Assembly (NCBI GenBank): GCA_003134765.1
Contig: PLCM01000037.1
Location: 37,780-101,779, forward strand
Length of the DNA stretch: 64,000 nucleotides
Source of the DNA: Spartobacteria bacterium
Lineage (GTDB): Bacteria > Verrucomicrobiota > Verrucomicrobiia > Chthoniobacterales > UBA10450
Direction: 5' to 3'
The notes under the pieces are model-generated. The model was not told the DNA's origin. It searched no databases and was given only the letters and a program-made list of their open reading frames with translations. Each line of letters opens with the position of its first letter. Position 1 is the stretch's first letter. The position numbers and the translations under genes were made by a program. This document shows, in pieces, positions 15,051 through 24,474 of the stretch.

Positions 15051-17717
15051 ATGCCGCATTTTCGCGCCTGGTTTTCTCGGTTCGTCGGCCTCTTCATAAA
15101 AAGGAAGCGCGACGAGCAGATGAGGGACGAGATGCAGGCTCATCTCGAGTTGTTGACGCAGAGGAAGATGGCCGAGGGAATGGAGCCGGGAGTGGCGCGG
15201 ACCGCGGCGCTACGCGAATTCGGCGGCCTCGAACAAATCAAGGAAGCGGCCCGCGAACAACGCGTCTGGCTTTCGGCCGATCAGTTTTGGCAAGACCTGC
15301 GCTTTGGCGCGCGGATGCTTCTGCGCAGTCCAGGGTTCAGCGCGCTGGCGATTCTGTGTCTGACTCTCGGCATCGGCACGAACGCCGCCGTCTTCAGCTG
15401 GATCGAAGGAATTTTGATCCGGCCCTATCCATTGGTCGCCCACCAGGACCGTATGTTCGCGTTGAATGCCACCACGCGCCGGATGCCCGGATATACCGGA
15501 CTCTCCTATCCCGAATTCCTCGATTTGGAAAAAGACTCCACTCTCTTCGAGTCGTTCATCATCGATCGAATCATGGGCACGACCCTTAGTGTGGGAGATC
15601 GCGCCGAACGCGCCACAGGTGGAATTGTCTCCGCAAATTATTTCGACGCCCTTGGAGTGCAGCCGATTCTCGGGCGCGGGTTCAGACCCGAAGAAGGCTC
15701 CGGGCGCAACGCGCATCCAGTTACGGTGATCGGTTACGGGACCTGGAAAGATCGTTATGGCGGTGACCCTGACATCATTGGCCGCACTCAGATCCTGAAC
15801 GGCGTTCAGCACACGATCATCGGGGTCGCACCGGAACAATTCCACGGCACCTTCATAGGATATTCCTTCAGCTTCTGGGTGCCTGCTTCGATGCAGGAGA
15901 CATTCGATACGACCGGTTACAAATTGGAAGACCGCGGCGCGCGTTGGATCGAAGGCTATGCCTTTCTCAAACCGGGCGTGACGCGTCAGCAGGGAGACGC
16001 TGAGCTTCACGCAATTGCGCAACGGTTGGAGAAGGATTACCCGGAAACAAATCGGGGTCACGACCTCGCGCTTTCCCCGTTGTGGAAAACGCCATTCAAT
16101 CAGGCCAGCAATATGTCCTCAACGCTCGGCATCACGATGGCGGTCGTGTTTTTTGTTCTCTTGATCGCCTGCGCGAATGTCAGCAATCTTTTGCTCGCGC
16201 GTTCGCTTCTGCGCCGGCACGAGATGACGATGCGCCTTGCCCTTGGCGCGGGGCGGCGCCGTTTGATCCAACAACTCTTCACGGAAGGATTGCTTCTGGC
16301 GTTGATCGCCGCCGCCGGCGGAATCGCGGTCGCCTATTGGTGTCGCAACGCGCTCGTGCTTTCGTTCCCTTCCCCGGCGGCGGGAATCGTCATTGATTTT
16401 CCAGGACAAATTGACTGGCGCGTGCTCGCGGTCAGCGCGGCAGTTTGCATTTTGGCCACGCTGGGTTTTGCGCTGGTCCCGGCGATCCAGGCCAGCCATG
16501 TCGATCTTTCCGGAGCCTTGAAAACGGAAGCCGGCGGTGTGCTTAGCGGGAGTAGCCGGTCGCGCTTGCGTTCAGGCCTGGTTCTGGTTCAGGTATCATT
16601 GAGTTTCGTGTTACTAGCCGGCACGGGCTTACTTTTGCAAAGCCTGCAGCGAATGCAGAACGCTAGCCCTGGTTTCTCTACTGATGTAATCGTATCCGGC
16701 GCCGACTTGTTCTCCGCCGGATATAATCTTGAACGTGCCAGGACATTCCAGGTTCAGCTCCTCGATCGCGTGCGCGACATTCCTGGTGTCGAATCGGCAA
16801 CCCTGGCCCGATTAGTTCCGTTTAGTTACGGGGTTTTCTCGTCCGCGCCGCTCGAGATTGATTGCTATCAACCCGCGCCGGACGAGCAACTCAACTTATC
16901 CTACAACGAAGTAGCTGAGGATTATTTCAAGACGTTAAGTATTCCAATTGCAGCCGGTCGCGAGTTTCAACGCACGGATGACGAGAAAGCGGTGCCGGTA
17001 GCTATCATCAATGAAACGATGGCGACAAAGTATTGGGCGGGAAAAGATCCCATCGGGCAGCGCTTTCGGCTTAAGGATCGTTGGCTCCAGATTGTCGGCG
17101 TGGCCAAAAACGTGAACTACGAGAACAAGCTGGAGCTACCCAGGTCATTCTTCTACGTCCCGGTGCGACAGAACTTCTTTGTCAGCAATAACCTCCTTAT
17201 TCGCACGCGCGAGACTCCCGGCGCGATCAGGAATGCGCTCGCGCGCGAAGTGAAAGCGCTCGATCCTACTCTCGCGCCGACTGCTCCATTCCGCATCCAA
17301 GAACAAGTGGACCGGAAGGGTTACACGCAGCGACTCGCCACCACTTTGATCGCGATCTTTGGAGCGATGGCTTTGTTCCTGGCCGCGATCGGATTGTACG
17401 GAGTGATGTCGTACTCAGTTTCCCAAGGCACGCGCGAGCTCGGACTGCGCATGGCGCTGGGCGCCAGCGCCAGCGATCTTCTCAGGATGGTCGTCTCGCG
17501 CGGTCTCCGCTTAACGGTGGCGGGAATTGGCATCGGTGCGATCGCCGCGTTGTCGCTGACGCGCTTGATGGGCAATCTCCTCTACAAGGTCAGCCCCCAC
17601 GATCCGATTTCCTTCGGATTGGCGCTAGTCGTAATGATTACCGTCGCCTTCATCGCCTGCTTCCTTCCCGCCCGCCGGGCCACCCGCATCGATCCAGTTC
17701 GGGCGTTGCGAGTGTGA
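15051..17717 (+). CDS. MacB/FtsX-like ABC permease with ADOP-type N-terminus
   Basis: N-term KRDEQMRDEMQAHLELLTQRKMAEGMEPGVARTAALREFGG + LRFGARMLLRSPGFSALAILCLTLGIGTNAAVFS; C-term PARRATRIDPVRALRV. Confidence 0.94.
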   Translation: MPHFRAWFSRFVGLFIKRKRDEQMRDEMQAHLELLTQRKMAEGMEPGVARTAALREFGGLEQIKEAAREQRVWLSADQFWQDLRFGARMLLRSPGFSALAILCLTLGIGTNAAVFSWIEGILIRPYPLVAHQDRMFALNATTRRMPGYTGLSYPEFLDLEKDSTLFESFIIDRIMGTTLSVGDRAERATGGIVSANYFDALGVQPILGRGFRPEEGSGRNAHPVTVIGYGTWKDRYGGDPDIIGRTQILNGVQHTIIGVAPEQFHGTFIGYSFSFWVPASMQETFDTTGYKLEDRGARWIEGYAFLKPGVTRQQGDAELHAIAQRLEKDYPETNRGHDLALSPLWKTPFNQASNMSSTLGITMAVVFFVLLIACANVSNLLLARSLLRRHEMTMRLALGAGRRRLIQQLFTEGLLLALIAAAGGIAVAYWCRNALVLSFPSPAAGIVIDFPGQIDWRVLAVSAAVCILATLGFALVPAIQASHVDLSGALKTEAGGVLSGSSRSRLRSGLVLVQVSLSFVLLAGTGLLLQSLQRMQNASPGFSTDVIVSGADLFSAGYNLERARTFQVQLLDRVRDIPGVESATLARLVPFSYGVFSSAPLEIDCYQPAPDEQLNLSYNEVAEDYFKTLSIPIAAGREFQRTDDEKAVPVAIINETMATKYWAGKDPIGQRFRLKDRWLQIVGVAKNVNYENKLELPRSFFYVPVRQNFFVSNNLLIRTRETPGAIRNALAREVKALDPTLAPTAPFRIQEQVDRKGYTQRLATTLIAIFGAMALFLAAIGLYGVMSYSVSQGTRELGLRMALGASASDLLRMVVSRGLRLTVAGIGIGAIAALSLTRLMGNLLYKVSPHDPISFGLALVVMITVAFIACFLPARRATRIDPVRALRV

Positions 17718-17799
17718 AGAAAGCCACCCGCCTTCGGGCGCTACGGCGCGGCAGGCGCGTGACAAATAACGAATAACGAGCTAAAGGCAGCTAAATCAC

Positions 17800-19023
17800 A
17801 TGGCAGCCAAGGTGATCCACGCGTTTCGAAGAACGGCTGAGGCGTTTGGGCACAGCGCGAAGACCTTGCCGCAGAAAAATTTTGTTTCGTCGGAGGTCTT
17901 CGAAGAGGAGCAGGAGAAGATTTTTTCGCGGCAATGGGTGTTGGTGGGACATCAAGGTCAGATCGCGCAGGCCGGCGATTTTTTTGTTCCGGAAGTTCTG
18001 CCTTTGCTCAGGGGCTACGGCGCGACAGGTGCCGGCGAATCGCTAATCGTCATTCGAGACCGGAATGGGGAGATTCGCGGGTTTTATAACATTTGCCGGC
18101 ACCGCGGAACGCGGTTGTGTGAGGAGCGGAGCGGACATTCAGCCGCGATCCAATGTCCGTATCATGCCTGGACCTACGGGCTCGATGGACGGTTGATCGG
18201 ATCGCCGCACATGGATGAGGTGCCGGGGTTTGATAGGAATGAATATTCGCTTCATCCCGTGAAGGTCGGCGTGTGGGAGGGATTCATCTTCGTGAATCTG
18301 GCCAATGATGCGATGCCGATCGAGGAATGGTTCGCGCCGCTGCGCGAGAAATTTTCCCAGTGGAACCTGCCGAATTTGCGCTTGGCGAAACGGGTCGAGT
18401 ACGACGTGAAGGCGAACTGGAAGCTGATGTTCGAGAACTACTCGGAGTGTTATCACTGCCCCGGGGTGCATCCGATGTTGTCGAAGGTTTCGCCTTACGA
18501 TTCGGCGGAGAATGATTTCACGGAAGGGCCATTTCTCGGCGGGTTCATGAAGATCAATAAGGGGAAGAGTTTGACGATGAGTGGGAAGGCGTGCGCGCTG
18601 CCGGTGGCGGGTAAGGAGCTCGCCACGGCGAGTCCGTCCGGCGGCGGAGAAGAGAAAGAGGGGAAAGAGCGGGTGTTCTATTACTCGATCTTTCCGAACA
18701 TGCTCCTCAGCATGCATCCGGAATACGTGATGGTGCATCAGCTTTGGCCACAATCGCCGGAGCGGACGCTGATCGTGTGCGATTGGTTTTTCCATCCGGA
18801 CGCAGCCGGGGTCACCGCCCCCCGCTACAACCCGGAGGACGCGATCGAGTTTTGGGACGTGACGAACAAGCAGGATTGGCATGTGTGCGAGCTGAGCCAG
18901 CAGGGGATCGCATCGCGCGCGTATAAACCGGGGCCATACTCGACACGCGAGACTATTCCGGCGGCGTGGGATCGGGAATACCTGCGAAGAATGGGAAGCG
19001 GAAAACGTCCAACGTCCAACTAA
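17800..19023 (+). CDS. Rieske non-heme iron oxygenase, alpha subunit
   Basis: Rieske motif CRHRGTRLC...CPYHAWTYG; NYSECYHCPGVHP iron site. Confidence 0.93.
   Translation: MAAKVIHAFRRTAEAFGHSAKTLPQKNFVSSEVFEEEQEKIFSRQWVLVGHQGQIAQAGDFFVPEVLPLLRGYGATGAGESLIVIRDRNGEIRGFYNICRHRGTRLCEERSGHSAAIQCPYHAWTYGLDGRLIGSPHMDEVPGFDRNEYSLHPVKVGVWEGFIFVNLANDAMPIEEWFAPLREKFSQWNLPNLRLAKRVEYDVKANWKLMFENYSECYHCPGVHPMLSKVSPYDSAENDFTEGPFLGGFMKINKGKSLTMSGKACALPVAGKELATASPSGGGEEKEGKERVFYYSIFPNMLLSMHPEYVMVHQLWPQSPERTLIVCDWFFHPDAAGVTAPRYNPEDAIEFWDVTNKQDWHVCELSQQGIASRAYKPGPYSTRETIPAAWDREYLRRMGSGKRPTSN
18614..18647. repeat. Short repeat inside the Rieske CDS (AGCTCGCCACGGCGAGTCCGTCCGGCGGCG)
   Basis: 29/30 match to intergenic 51190..51219. 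Confidence 0.75.
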
Positions 19024-20063
19024 GACGGCAGACCGAGAAATTCGAGAGCGGTTTCCGAGAAGAGCTGCGCTTTGTCGCTATCAGACAGGTCGCTCATTGA
19101 TTCGATGAGGGCGCCGGCGTGGGATTCGCCGAGAGGGAAGGGGTAGTCGGATCCAAGTGCGACGCGACAAGCACCGAAAAGTTTGATGAGAAGTCGTAGG
19201 GCGTCGGAATCGTGGACAAGGGAGTCGACGTAGAAGCGCGCGGGAGTTTCGCCCTGGGCGAGATAGGATCGCGGATTTGATTGATTATCGATCGCGACCA
19301 GATCGGGACGGACGTGAAAGCCGTGCTCGATCCGGCCGATGGTGAAGGGGAAGGCGCCGCCGCCGTGGGCGAAGGCGACGCGAAGTTTTGGGAAACGCGC
19401 GAAGACGCCGCCGAAAATCATGGAGCAAATGGCGAGTGAAGTCTCGGCGGGCATGCCGACGAGCCAGGGAAGCCAGTATTTCAGCATGCGTTCTTTGCCG
19501 ACCATGTCCCACGGGTGGACGAAAAGCGCGGCGCCAAGTTGCTCGGCTGCGCTCCAGACCGGTTGAAGGGCGGCGTTGTCGAGATTCAAGGTGTCGATGC
19601 GGCCGAAATGCTGATTGGCATCGACGTGGGTGCCGATCTGCGCGCCCCGCAGGCCGAGATCGCGCACGCAACGCTCGAGCTCGCGGGCGGCGAGATCGGG
19701 ATCCTGCAACGGGATTGTCGCCAGGCCGGAGAAACGCGCCGGATGAGCGCGGACAACCTCGGCGATGTGGTCGTTGAGGCGGCGGGACAGATCGAGCGCG
19801 TCGGCCGGCTTCGCCCAGTAGCTGAACATCACGGGCACGGTTGAGAGCACCTGCATGGAAACGCCGGCGCGATCCATTTCCTCGAGGCGGCGGGTCGGTT
19901 CCCAGACGTTATCGGTAATTTCGCGAAAGACGCGATCGCCGATCACCATTCGCGCGCAACAGGGTTGGTAATGATCGAGCCTGACGAATCCAGGATAGCC
20001 GTATTTCGCGTCGAGATCGGGCCACTCGCGCGGGAGAATGTGGGTGTGGAGATCGATCTTCAT
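19020..20063 (-). CDS. Amidohydrolase, 2-amino-3-carboxymuconate-6-semialdehyde decarboxylase (ACMSD)-like
   Basis: MKIDLHTHILPREWPDLDAKYGYPGFVRLDHY...; HPWDM..., AFAHGGGAFPFTIGRIEHGF, LGSDYPFPLGE. Confidence 0.9.
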   Translation of the reverse strand: MKIDLHTHILPREWPDLDAKYGYPGFVRLDHYQPCCARMVIGDRVFREITDNVWEPTRRLEEMDRAGVSMQVLSTVPVMFSYWAKPADALDLSRRLNDHIAEVVRAHPARFSGLATIPLQDPDLAARELERCVRDLGLRGAQIGTHVDANQHFGRIDTLNLDNAALQPVWSAAEQLGAALFVHPWDMVGKERMLKYWLPWLVGMPAETSLAICSMIFGGVFARFPKLRVAFAHGGGAFPFTIGRIEHGFHVRPDLVAIDNQSNPRSYLAQGETPARFYVDSLVHDSDALRLLIKLFGACRVALGSDYPFPLGESHAGALIESMSDLSDSDKAQLFSETALEFLGLPS

Positions 20064-20072
20064 CTTTTTTAA

Positions 20073-20126
20073 GGTAGGGACGCCGCGCTGCGGCGTCCGC
20101 GGACATCGCAGCGCGGTGTTCCTACC
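20073..20126. repeat. Palindromic element GGTAGGGACGCCGCGCTGCGGCGTCC...CCTACC
   Basis: Long inverted repeat; relatives at 51125, 61334 and 61528. Confidence 0.85.
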
Positions 20127-20588
20127 CTAGAACGGCTTCACCGGCTCGGGCTGCGGGACTTTATGGCCGCAGTTCCTGCAGGTGCGGCGGGCATCGTCGT
20201 TCCAGAAATCCAGCATGGCCTGGCTGAAGTGATTGACGATGTCGGCGCAATCGAAATCGATATCCTCGACCAGCGCGCCGCAATTATCGCAGTAGAAAAT
20301 GACGTGCTCATGTTCGCCGGCCGGCCGCCGGCGCTCGACGACGATCCCAATGGTGTTGGGCGGGCGGACGGGGGCATGGGGCACGTTCGGCGGAATGAAG
20401 AACGTCTCGCCCTCGCGCACCAGATGATCGACGATGTGGTCGCCTTCGCGGATGCGGACTTTGATGTCGCCCTGGAGCTGATAAAAATATTCTTCCGAAT
20501 CGACGAGATGGAAATCGTTTCGCGCATTCGGTCCTTTGATCACCATCACGAAAAAGTCGCGGCCATCGTAAAGGTAACGATTGCTCAC
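20127..20588 (-). CDS. 3-hydroxyanthranilate 3,4-dioxygenase
   Basis: YLYDGRDFFVMVIKGPNARNDFHLVDSEEYFYQLQGDIKVRI...VPHAPVRPPNTIGIVVERRRPAGEHEHVIFYCDNCGALV...CRNCGHKVPQP. Frame stays open upstream (NLETWIEENRELFKPPV), so the true start probably lies upstream of this GTG. Confidence 0.93.
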   Translation of the reverse strand: MSNRYLYDGRDFFVMVIKGPNARNDFHLVDSEEYFYQLQGDIKVRIREGDHIVDHLVREGETFFIPPNVPHAPVRPPNTIGIVVERRRPAGEHEHVIFYCDNCGALVEDIDFDCADIVNHFSQAMLDFWNDDARRTCRNCGHKVPQPEPVKPF

Positions 20589-20769
20589 AGGTGGCTTGAA
20601 GAGCTCGCGGTTCTCTTCAATCCAAGTCTCCAGATTTACCGGCGGCTGGACTTTCGTCGCGCCGCGAGCTCCTGATTCTAATGATGGCGATGGAGAAAGA
20701 GTGGATGTTTCGATGATCGAGCGTATTTCCTGCGCCGGGCAGCGTCAACTCCCTCGACCGCCAGTTCCC

Positions 20770-20885
20770 TGCCTTTCATCCTGAGCTGTCGAAGGATCTC
20801 TTGATTTGTCTTCTGAGACGGCGTTGAAACAACAGGAGAGAACGTAGAGGTCCTTCGACTCCGCTTTCGCTTCGCTCAGAATGAC
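20770..20885. repeat. Intergenic inverted repeat (CATCCTGAGCTGTCGAAGGATCTCTTGA ... GAGGTCCTTCGACTCC..GCTCAGAATGA)
   Basis: Imperfect inverted arms. Confidence 0.6.
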
Positions 20886-21729
20886 AAGAGGAAAGGTTTT
20901 GGTTCTTACCGCGCTGGCCATGATCGCGTTTGCCGGCAATTCGCTGCTTTGCCGGCTGGCGCTAAAACAAACGGCGATCGACGCTGCGAGTTTTACTCTA
21001 ATTCGCATCGGCTCCGGCGCGGTTTGTCTGTGGATCCTCGTCCGGCTGTGCAAAGGGCCGATGCGCGCCGCGGGGAGCTGGCCCTCCGCCTTCGCGCTCT
21101 TCGCCTACGCGGCGCTTTTTTCCTTTGCCTACATCCGTCTCACGGCCGGCACAGGCGCCCTGCTTTTGTTTGGCGCGGTCCAGGCGACGATGATCACATG
21201 GGCATTGCGAAGCGGAGAACGATTGCGGCCGCTGCAAACCGTCGGTCTTGCCCTGGCGATCGCCGGACTCGTCACGCTCGTCTTTCCCGGACTGTCCGCG
21301 CCGCCGCTGGGTGCGGCGGTCCTGATGCTCGGTGCTGGCATCGCTTGGGGCGTCTATTCGTTGCGCGGTAAAGGCGGTGGGGATCCATTGCGCGCGACGG
21401 CCGGCAATTTCCTGCGCGCGGCGCCGATGGCGGCACTGCTCGGTGTGGTGATGTGGCGTTCGGCGAATTTCGATCGGACCGGCCTGGGCTACGCGATTGC
21501 GTCGGGCGCGCTGGCTTCGGGAGTGGGCTACGCGATTTGGTACACGGCTCTGCCGGCCTTGAAAGCGTCCGGCGCAGCTACGGTTCAACTGAGTGTGCCG
21601 GTGCTGGCCGCGCTGGGAGGAATTCTTTTCCTGGGTGAGTCGATTACCCTGCGACTTGCGCTGGCTTCGGCTGCCGTGCTTGGCGGGATCGCGCTGGTGA
21701 TCTTTGAGCGGAGAGCCGCGGCCAGTTGA
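20881..21729 (+). CDS. EamA/DMT family transporter
   Basis: ORF with about 10 hydrophobic segments; VLTALAMIAFAGNSLLCRLAL...SFTLIRIGSGAVCLW. Confidence 0.88.
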   Translation: MTRGKVLVLTALAMIAFAGNSLLCRLALKQTAIDAASFTLIRIGSGAVCLWILVRLCKGPMRAAGSWPSAFALFAYAALFSFAYIRLTAGTGALLLFGAVQATMITWALRSGERLRPLQTVGLALAIAGLVTLVFPGLSAPPLGAAVLMLGAGIAWGVYSLRGKGGGDPLRATAGNFLRAAPMAALLGVVMWRSANFDRTGLGYAIASGALASGVGYAIWYTALPALKASGAATVQLSVPVLAALGGILFLGESITLRLALASAAVLGGIALVIFERRAAAS

Positions 21730-21777
21730 TGCTTCCGTCGCCGCACGACGAACAGTAATCTCCGACGTCAAGACCGG

Positions 21778-22410
21778 ATGAAGATATTTGATATTTCTCG
21801 GCCCCTATTTAACGGGCTGGCGCCGTGGCCGGGCGACACCGCCTTTCATTTCGCGTTGAAATGGAAAATGGCCGAAGGCTCGACGGTCAACGTCGGCGCC
21901 GTTGAAATGGGTGTGCACAATGCGAGCCACGCCGACGCGCCATTCCACTTCAAACCAGGCGCCCACACGATCGAACAAATGCCACTCGAGATTTATCTCG
22001 GCGATTGTGTCGTGATTGATCTCACGGCAAAATTCGGAACGGATCGGTCGCGCCAAATCACAATTAGCGACCTCGAACCGGCGGCGGAAGCGCCCCGGCT
22101 TTTGCTCAAGACCGGCGTGTGGAAAGATGCGCGGGTTTTTCCGGAATGGATCCCGGTGATCGCGGGTGATGTTGCGGCATGGCTGGGAAATCGAAACGTG
22201 AAATTATTGGGCTTGGATTTGCCGTCGGTCGATTCGATCGATGCCAAGGTGCTGCTGAATCATCACGCGCTGGCGGGGGCGGGAGTCGCGATCGTTGAAT
22301 CGCTCGACCTGAGCGGAGTCGAAGCTGGCACGTACCGTTTCTCCGCGCTGCCGCTGCGCATCACCGGTGGCGACGCCGCTCCCGTCCGGGCCGTCCTGTG
22401 GCGTGACTGA
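21778..22410 (+). CDS. kynB: Cyclase family protein, probable kynurenine formamidase
   Basis: DISRPLFNGLAPWPGDTAFHF...GVHNASHADAPFHFKPGAHTIEQMPLEIYLGDCVVIDL...LLGLDLPSVDSIDAK. Confidence 0.88.
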   Translation: MKIFDISRPLFNGLAPWPGDTAFHFALKWKMAEGSTVNVGAVEMGVHNASHADAPFHFKPGAHTIEQMPLEIYLGDCVVIDLTAKFGTDRSRQITISDLEPAAEAPRLLLKTGVWKDARVFPEWIPVIAGDVAAWLGNRNVKLLGLDLPSVDSIDAKVLLNHHALAGAGVAIVESLDLSGVEAGTYRFSALPLRITGGDAAPVRAVLWRD

Positions 22411-23863
22411 TTTCCTAAACTCTCGAACAACGCGTTGGAGTTTGCTGGCTCTGGCGATCGTGCTCTTCGCGATCGCGAATCTTCCTTGGCATTTGGACGA
22501 TTACGACCAGGCGAAGCAAGCGTTCACGTCTTTCGAAATGGTGGAGCGGGGGCATTGGTTCTACCAGCACACTCCGAATTGGTGGGTGGCGACCAAGCCT
22601 CCATTGATTGGCTGGATCTCCGCGGGATTTTTCGCTATCACCCGATCGTGGGAAGTGGCCTGGCGGCTTCCCTCGTTCCTGGCGGCAGTGGCGCTCCTCG
22701 CGTTGCTTACGCGGGCGGCCTCGGTTTACGGGCCCGTCGCGGCCTTGATCGCAGCGTGCGCCTACAGCTTCAATTTGTTCGTCCCGCGCCTGGCGTCGCT
22801 CGTCCGGACGGACATGCCGCTCGCGCTCGTGCTCTTTGCGATCGGCTGGCTCATCTGGAAAAAAATTCGGAAGCGCGCCGCTTGGACGACGAGAGATCGT
22901 ATTCTGCTTTTTCTCCTGCTCAGCGCGGGGATGCTGATCAAGGGTCCGATTGTTTACGCGTTCCTGTTGCCTGGCATCATTGCGTTCGAATGGAGACAGC
23001 GCAAAACCGATGCCGCTGGGACCGCGTGGAGCGGTTGGTTGCCATGGCTGGTGTCATTCCTGGTCTTCCTTGTCTGGGTGGCCGGGGGCGTTCTTTTTGC
23101 GCCGGAATTTTCAGAACACGTCGTTCTGCGCGAGTTCGCGGGGCGATTCAGCGACGAAATGCATCGGCCGCAGCCCTTTTACTTTTACCTGGCGCACCTG
23201 CTCCATCGATTTGCGCCATGGAGCTTGCTTCTGATCGGGTTGGCGTTTGCCGAATTGAAGAGGAATCCCCGCGGCTCGACAGACTCTCGTGCGGTCACGC
23301 TATCGCCGGAAACATTCTGGCTCGTGTCCTGGATCCTCGGCGGGCTGTTGCTGATGTCGTGCATTCCCTCCAAACGAATCGATCGCATCTTTCCGGTTGT
23401 GCCGCCGCTCTGTTTGATCCTGGCGGCGGCAATTGCTGAATTTCGTGAGAACGAAAAGCGCCGCTTCTTCATCGATCGATGCTGTGTCGCGATCATCGTT
23501 CTCGCCGCGGTAATGATAACCGGATACACGGGGCGAAAAATCCTCATCGCCCATCGCGAACATTGGGACGCATTCGCTTCCTTTGGTCGTGCGGTCGTGA
23601 AGCAGGTGGCGGAACACGGTTGGCGCTATGGCGTGCTGGGAGGAGAAGACGAGGGAATGTTGTTGTACGTACGCGCGACGGAATTCATCGAGCCGGACGA
23701 AGCGGCCGCGCTCTGGAACGCGGCGAGAGTAAACGCGCTCGTGGTGCCGGATGACGAGATGGAGGAACTGCTTCCGCGCCTGCAGGGAGGGGAGCCGAAG
23801 AAACTGCAGGCCTCGAGGCCCGCCGGACGCTACGGTAAGCGCTATTTTCTGTTGGTCCGGTAG
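22403..23863 (+). CDS. ArnT/PMT-like glycosyltransferase family 39 membrane protein
   Basis: LAIVLFAIANLPWHLDDYDQAKQAFTSFEMVERGHWFYQHTPNWWVATKPPLIGWISAGFF; GTG start overlaps kynB by 8 nt. Confidence 0.85.
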   Translation: MTDFLNSRTTRWSLLALAIVLFAIANLPWHLDDYDQAKQAFTSFEMVERGHWFYQHTPNWWVATKPPLIGWISAGFFAITRSWEVAWRLPSFLAAVALLALLTRAASVYGPVAALIAACAYSFNLFVPRLASLVRTDMPLALVLFAIGWLIWKKIRKRAAWTTRDRILLFLLLSAGMLIKGPIVYAFLLPGIIAFEWRQRKTDAAGTAWSGWLPWLVSFLVFLVWVAGGVLFAPEFSEHVVLREFAGRFSDEMHRPQPFYFYLAHLLHRFAPWSLLLIGLAFAELKRNPRGSTDSRAVTLSPETFWLVSWILGGLLLMSCIPSKRIDRIFPVVPPLCLILAAAIAEFRENEKRRFFIDRCCVAIIVLAAVMITGYTGRKILIAHREHWDAFASFGRAVVKQVAEHGWRYGVLGGEDEGMLLYVRATEFIEPDEAAALWNAARVNALVVPDDEMEELLPRLQGGEPKKLQASRPAGRYGKRYFLLVR

Positions 23864-23937
23864 CCTTTGTCGCAGTCGGCGCGCCGGGCGAAAAGCCGCT
23901 CGACTTTGCCCCGACGATTTGTAGTCTCGCGTCCAAG

Positions 23938-24471
23938 TTGAAGGACCTGATGCATTTCCCGAAGTCGGAAATCGAGGCGCTCTGGTGCCCGTGGCGCGTA
24001 GAGTATTTCGAACAGGAAACGCCGAACCCCGATTTTCTTTCCGACGCCGCGCGAGCGAGCGACGATGCCGCTCATCTGGTGGTAACGCGGCGTAAGAACG
24101 CGTTCCTCATGCTGAATCGCTATCCCTACAGCATCGGCCATCTCATGGCCGTGCCCTACCGCAAAACCGGCGACGCCTCCTCGCTGGGAGAAAATGAAGT
24201 GCTCGAGCTTTGGGACCTCGCACTCCATGGCCAGCGGCTTTTGCGGGAGACGATGAAGGCCCAGGGGTTCAACATCGGCTTGAATCTTGGCCAATCCGCC
24301 GGCGCCGGGGTGCCGGATCATTTGCACCTCCACATCGTCCCGAGATGGAACGGTGACACGAATTTTATGCCGGTCCTGGCCGGGACGCGAATGCTCTCGG
24401 AAGGATTGCGCGGGCTCTACGACAAATTAATGGCCGCCCAGGAACGGATCGAAGAAAATAACGCACCGTAA
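23938..24471 (+). CDS. HIT domain protein
   Basis: LWCPWRVEYFE...LMLNRYPYSIGHLMAVPYRKTGD...NLGQSAGAGVPDHLHLHIVPRWNGDTNFMP. Confidence 0.93.
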   Translation: MKDLMHFPKSEIEALWCPWRVEYFEQETPNPDFLSDAARASDDAAHLVVTRRKNAFLMLNRYPYSIGHLMAVPYRKTGDASSLGENEVLELWDLALHGQRLLRETMKAQGFNIGLNLGQSAGAGVPDHLHLHIVPRWNGDTNFMPVLAGTRMLSEGLRGLYDKLMAAQERIEENNAP

Positions 24472-24474
24472 ATT

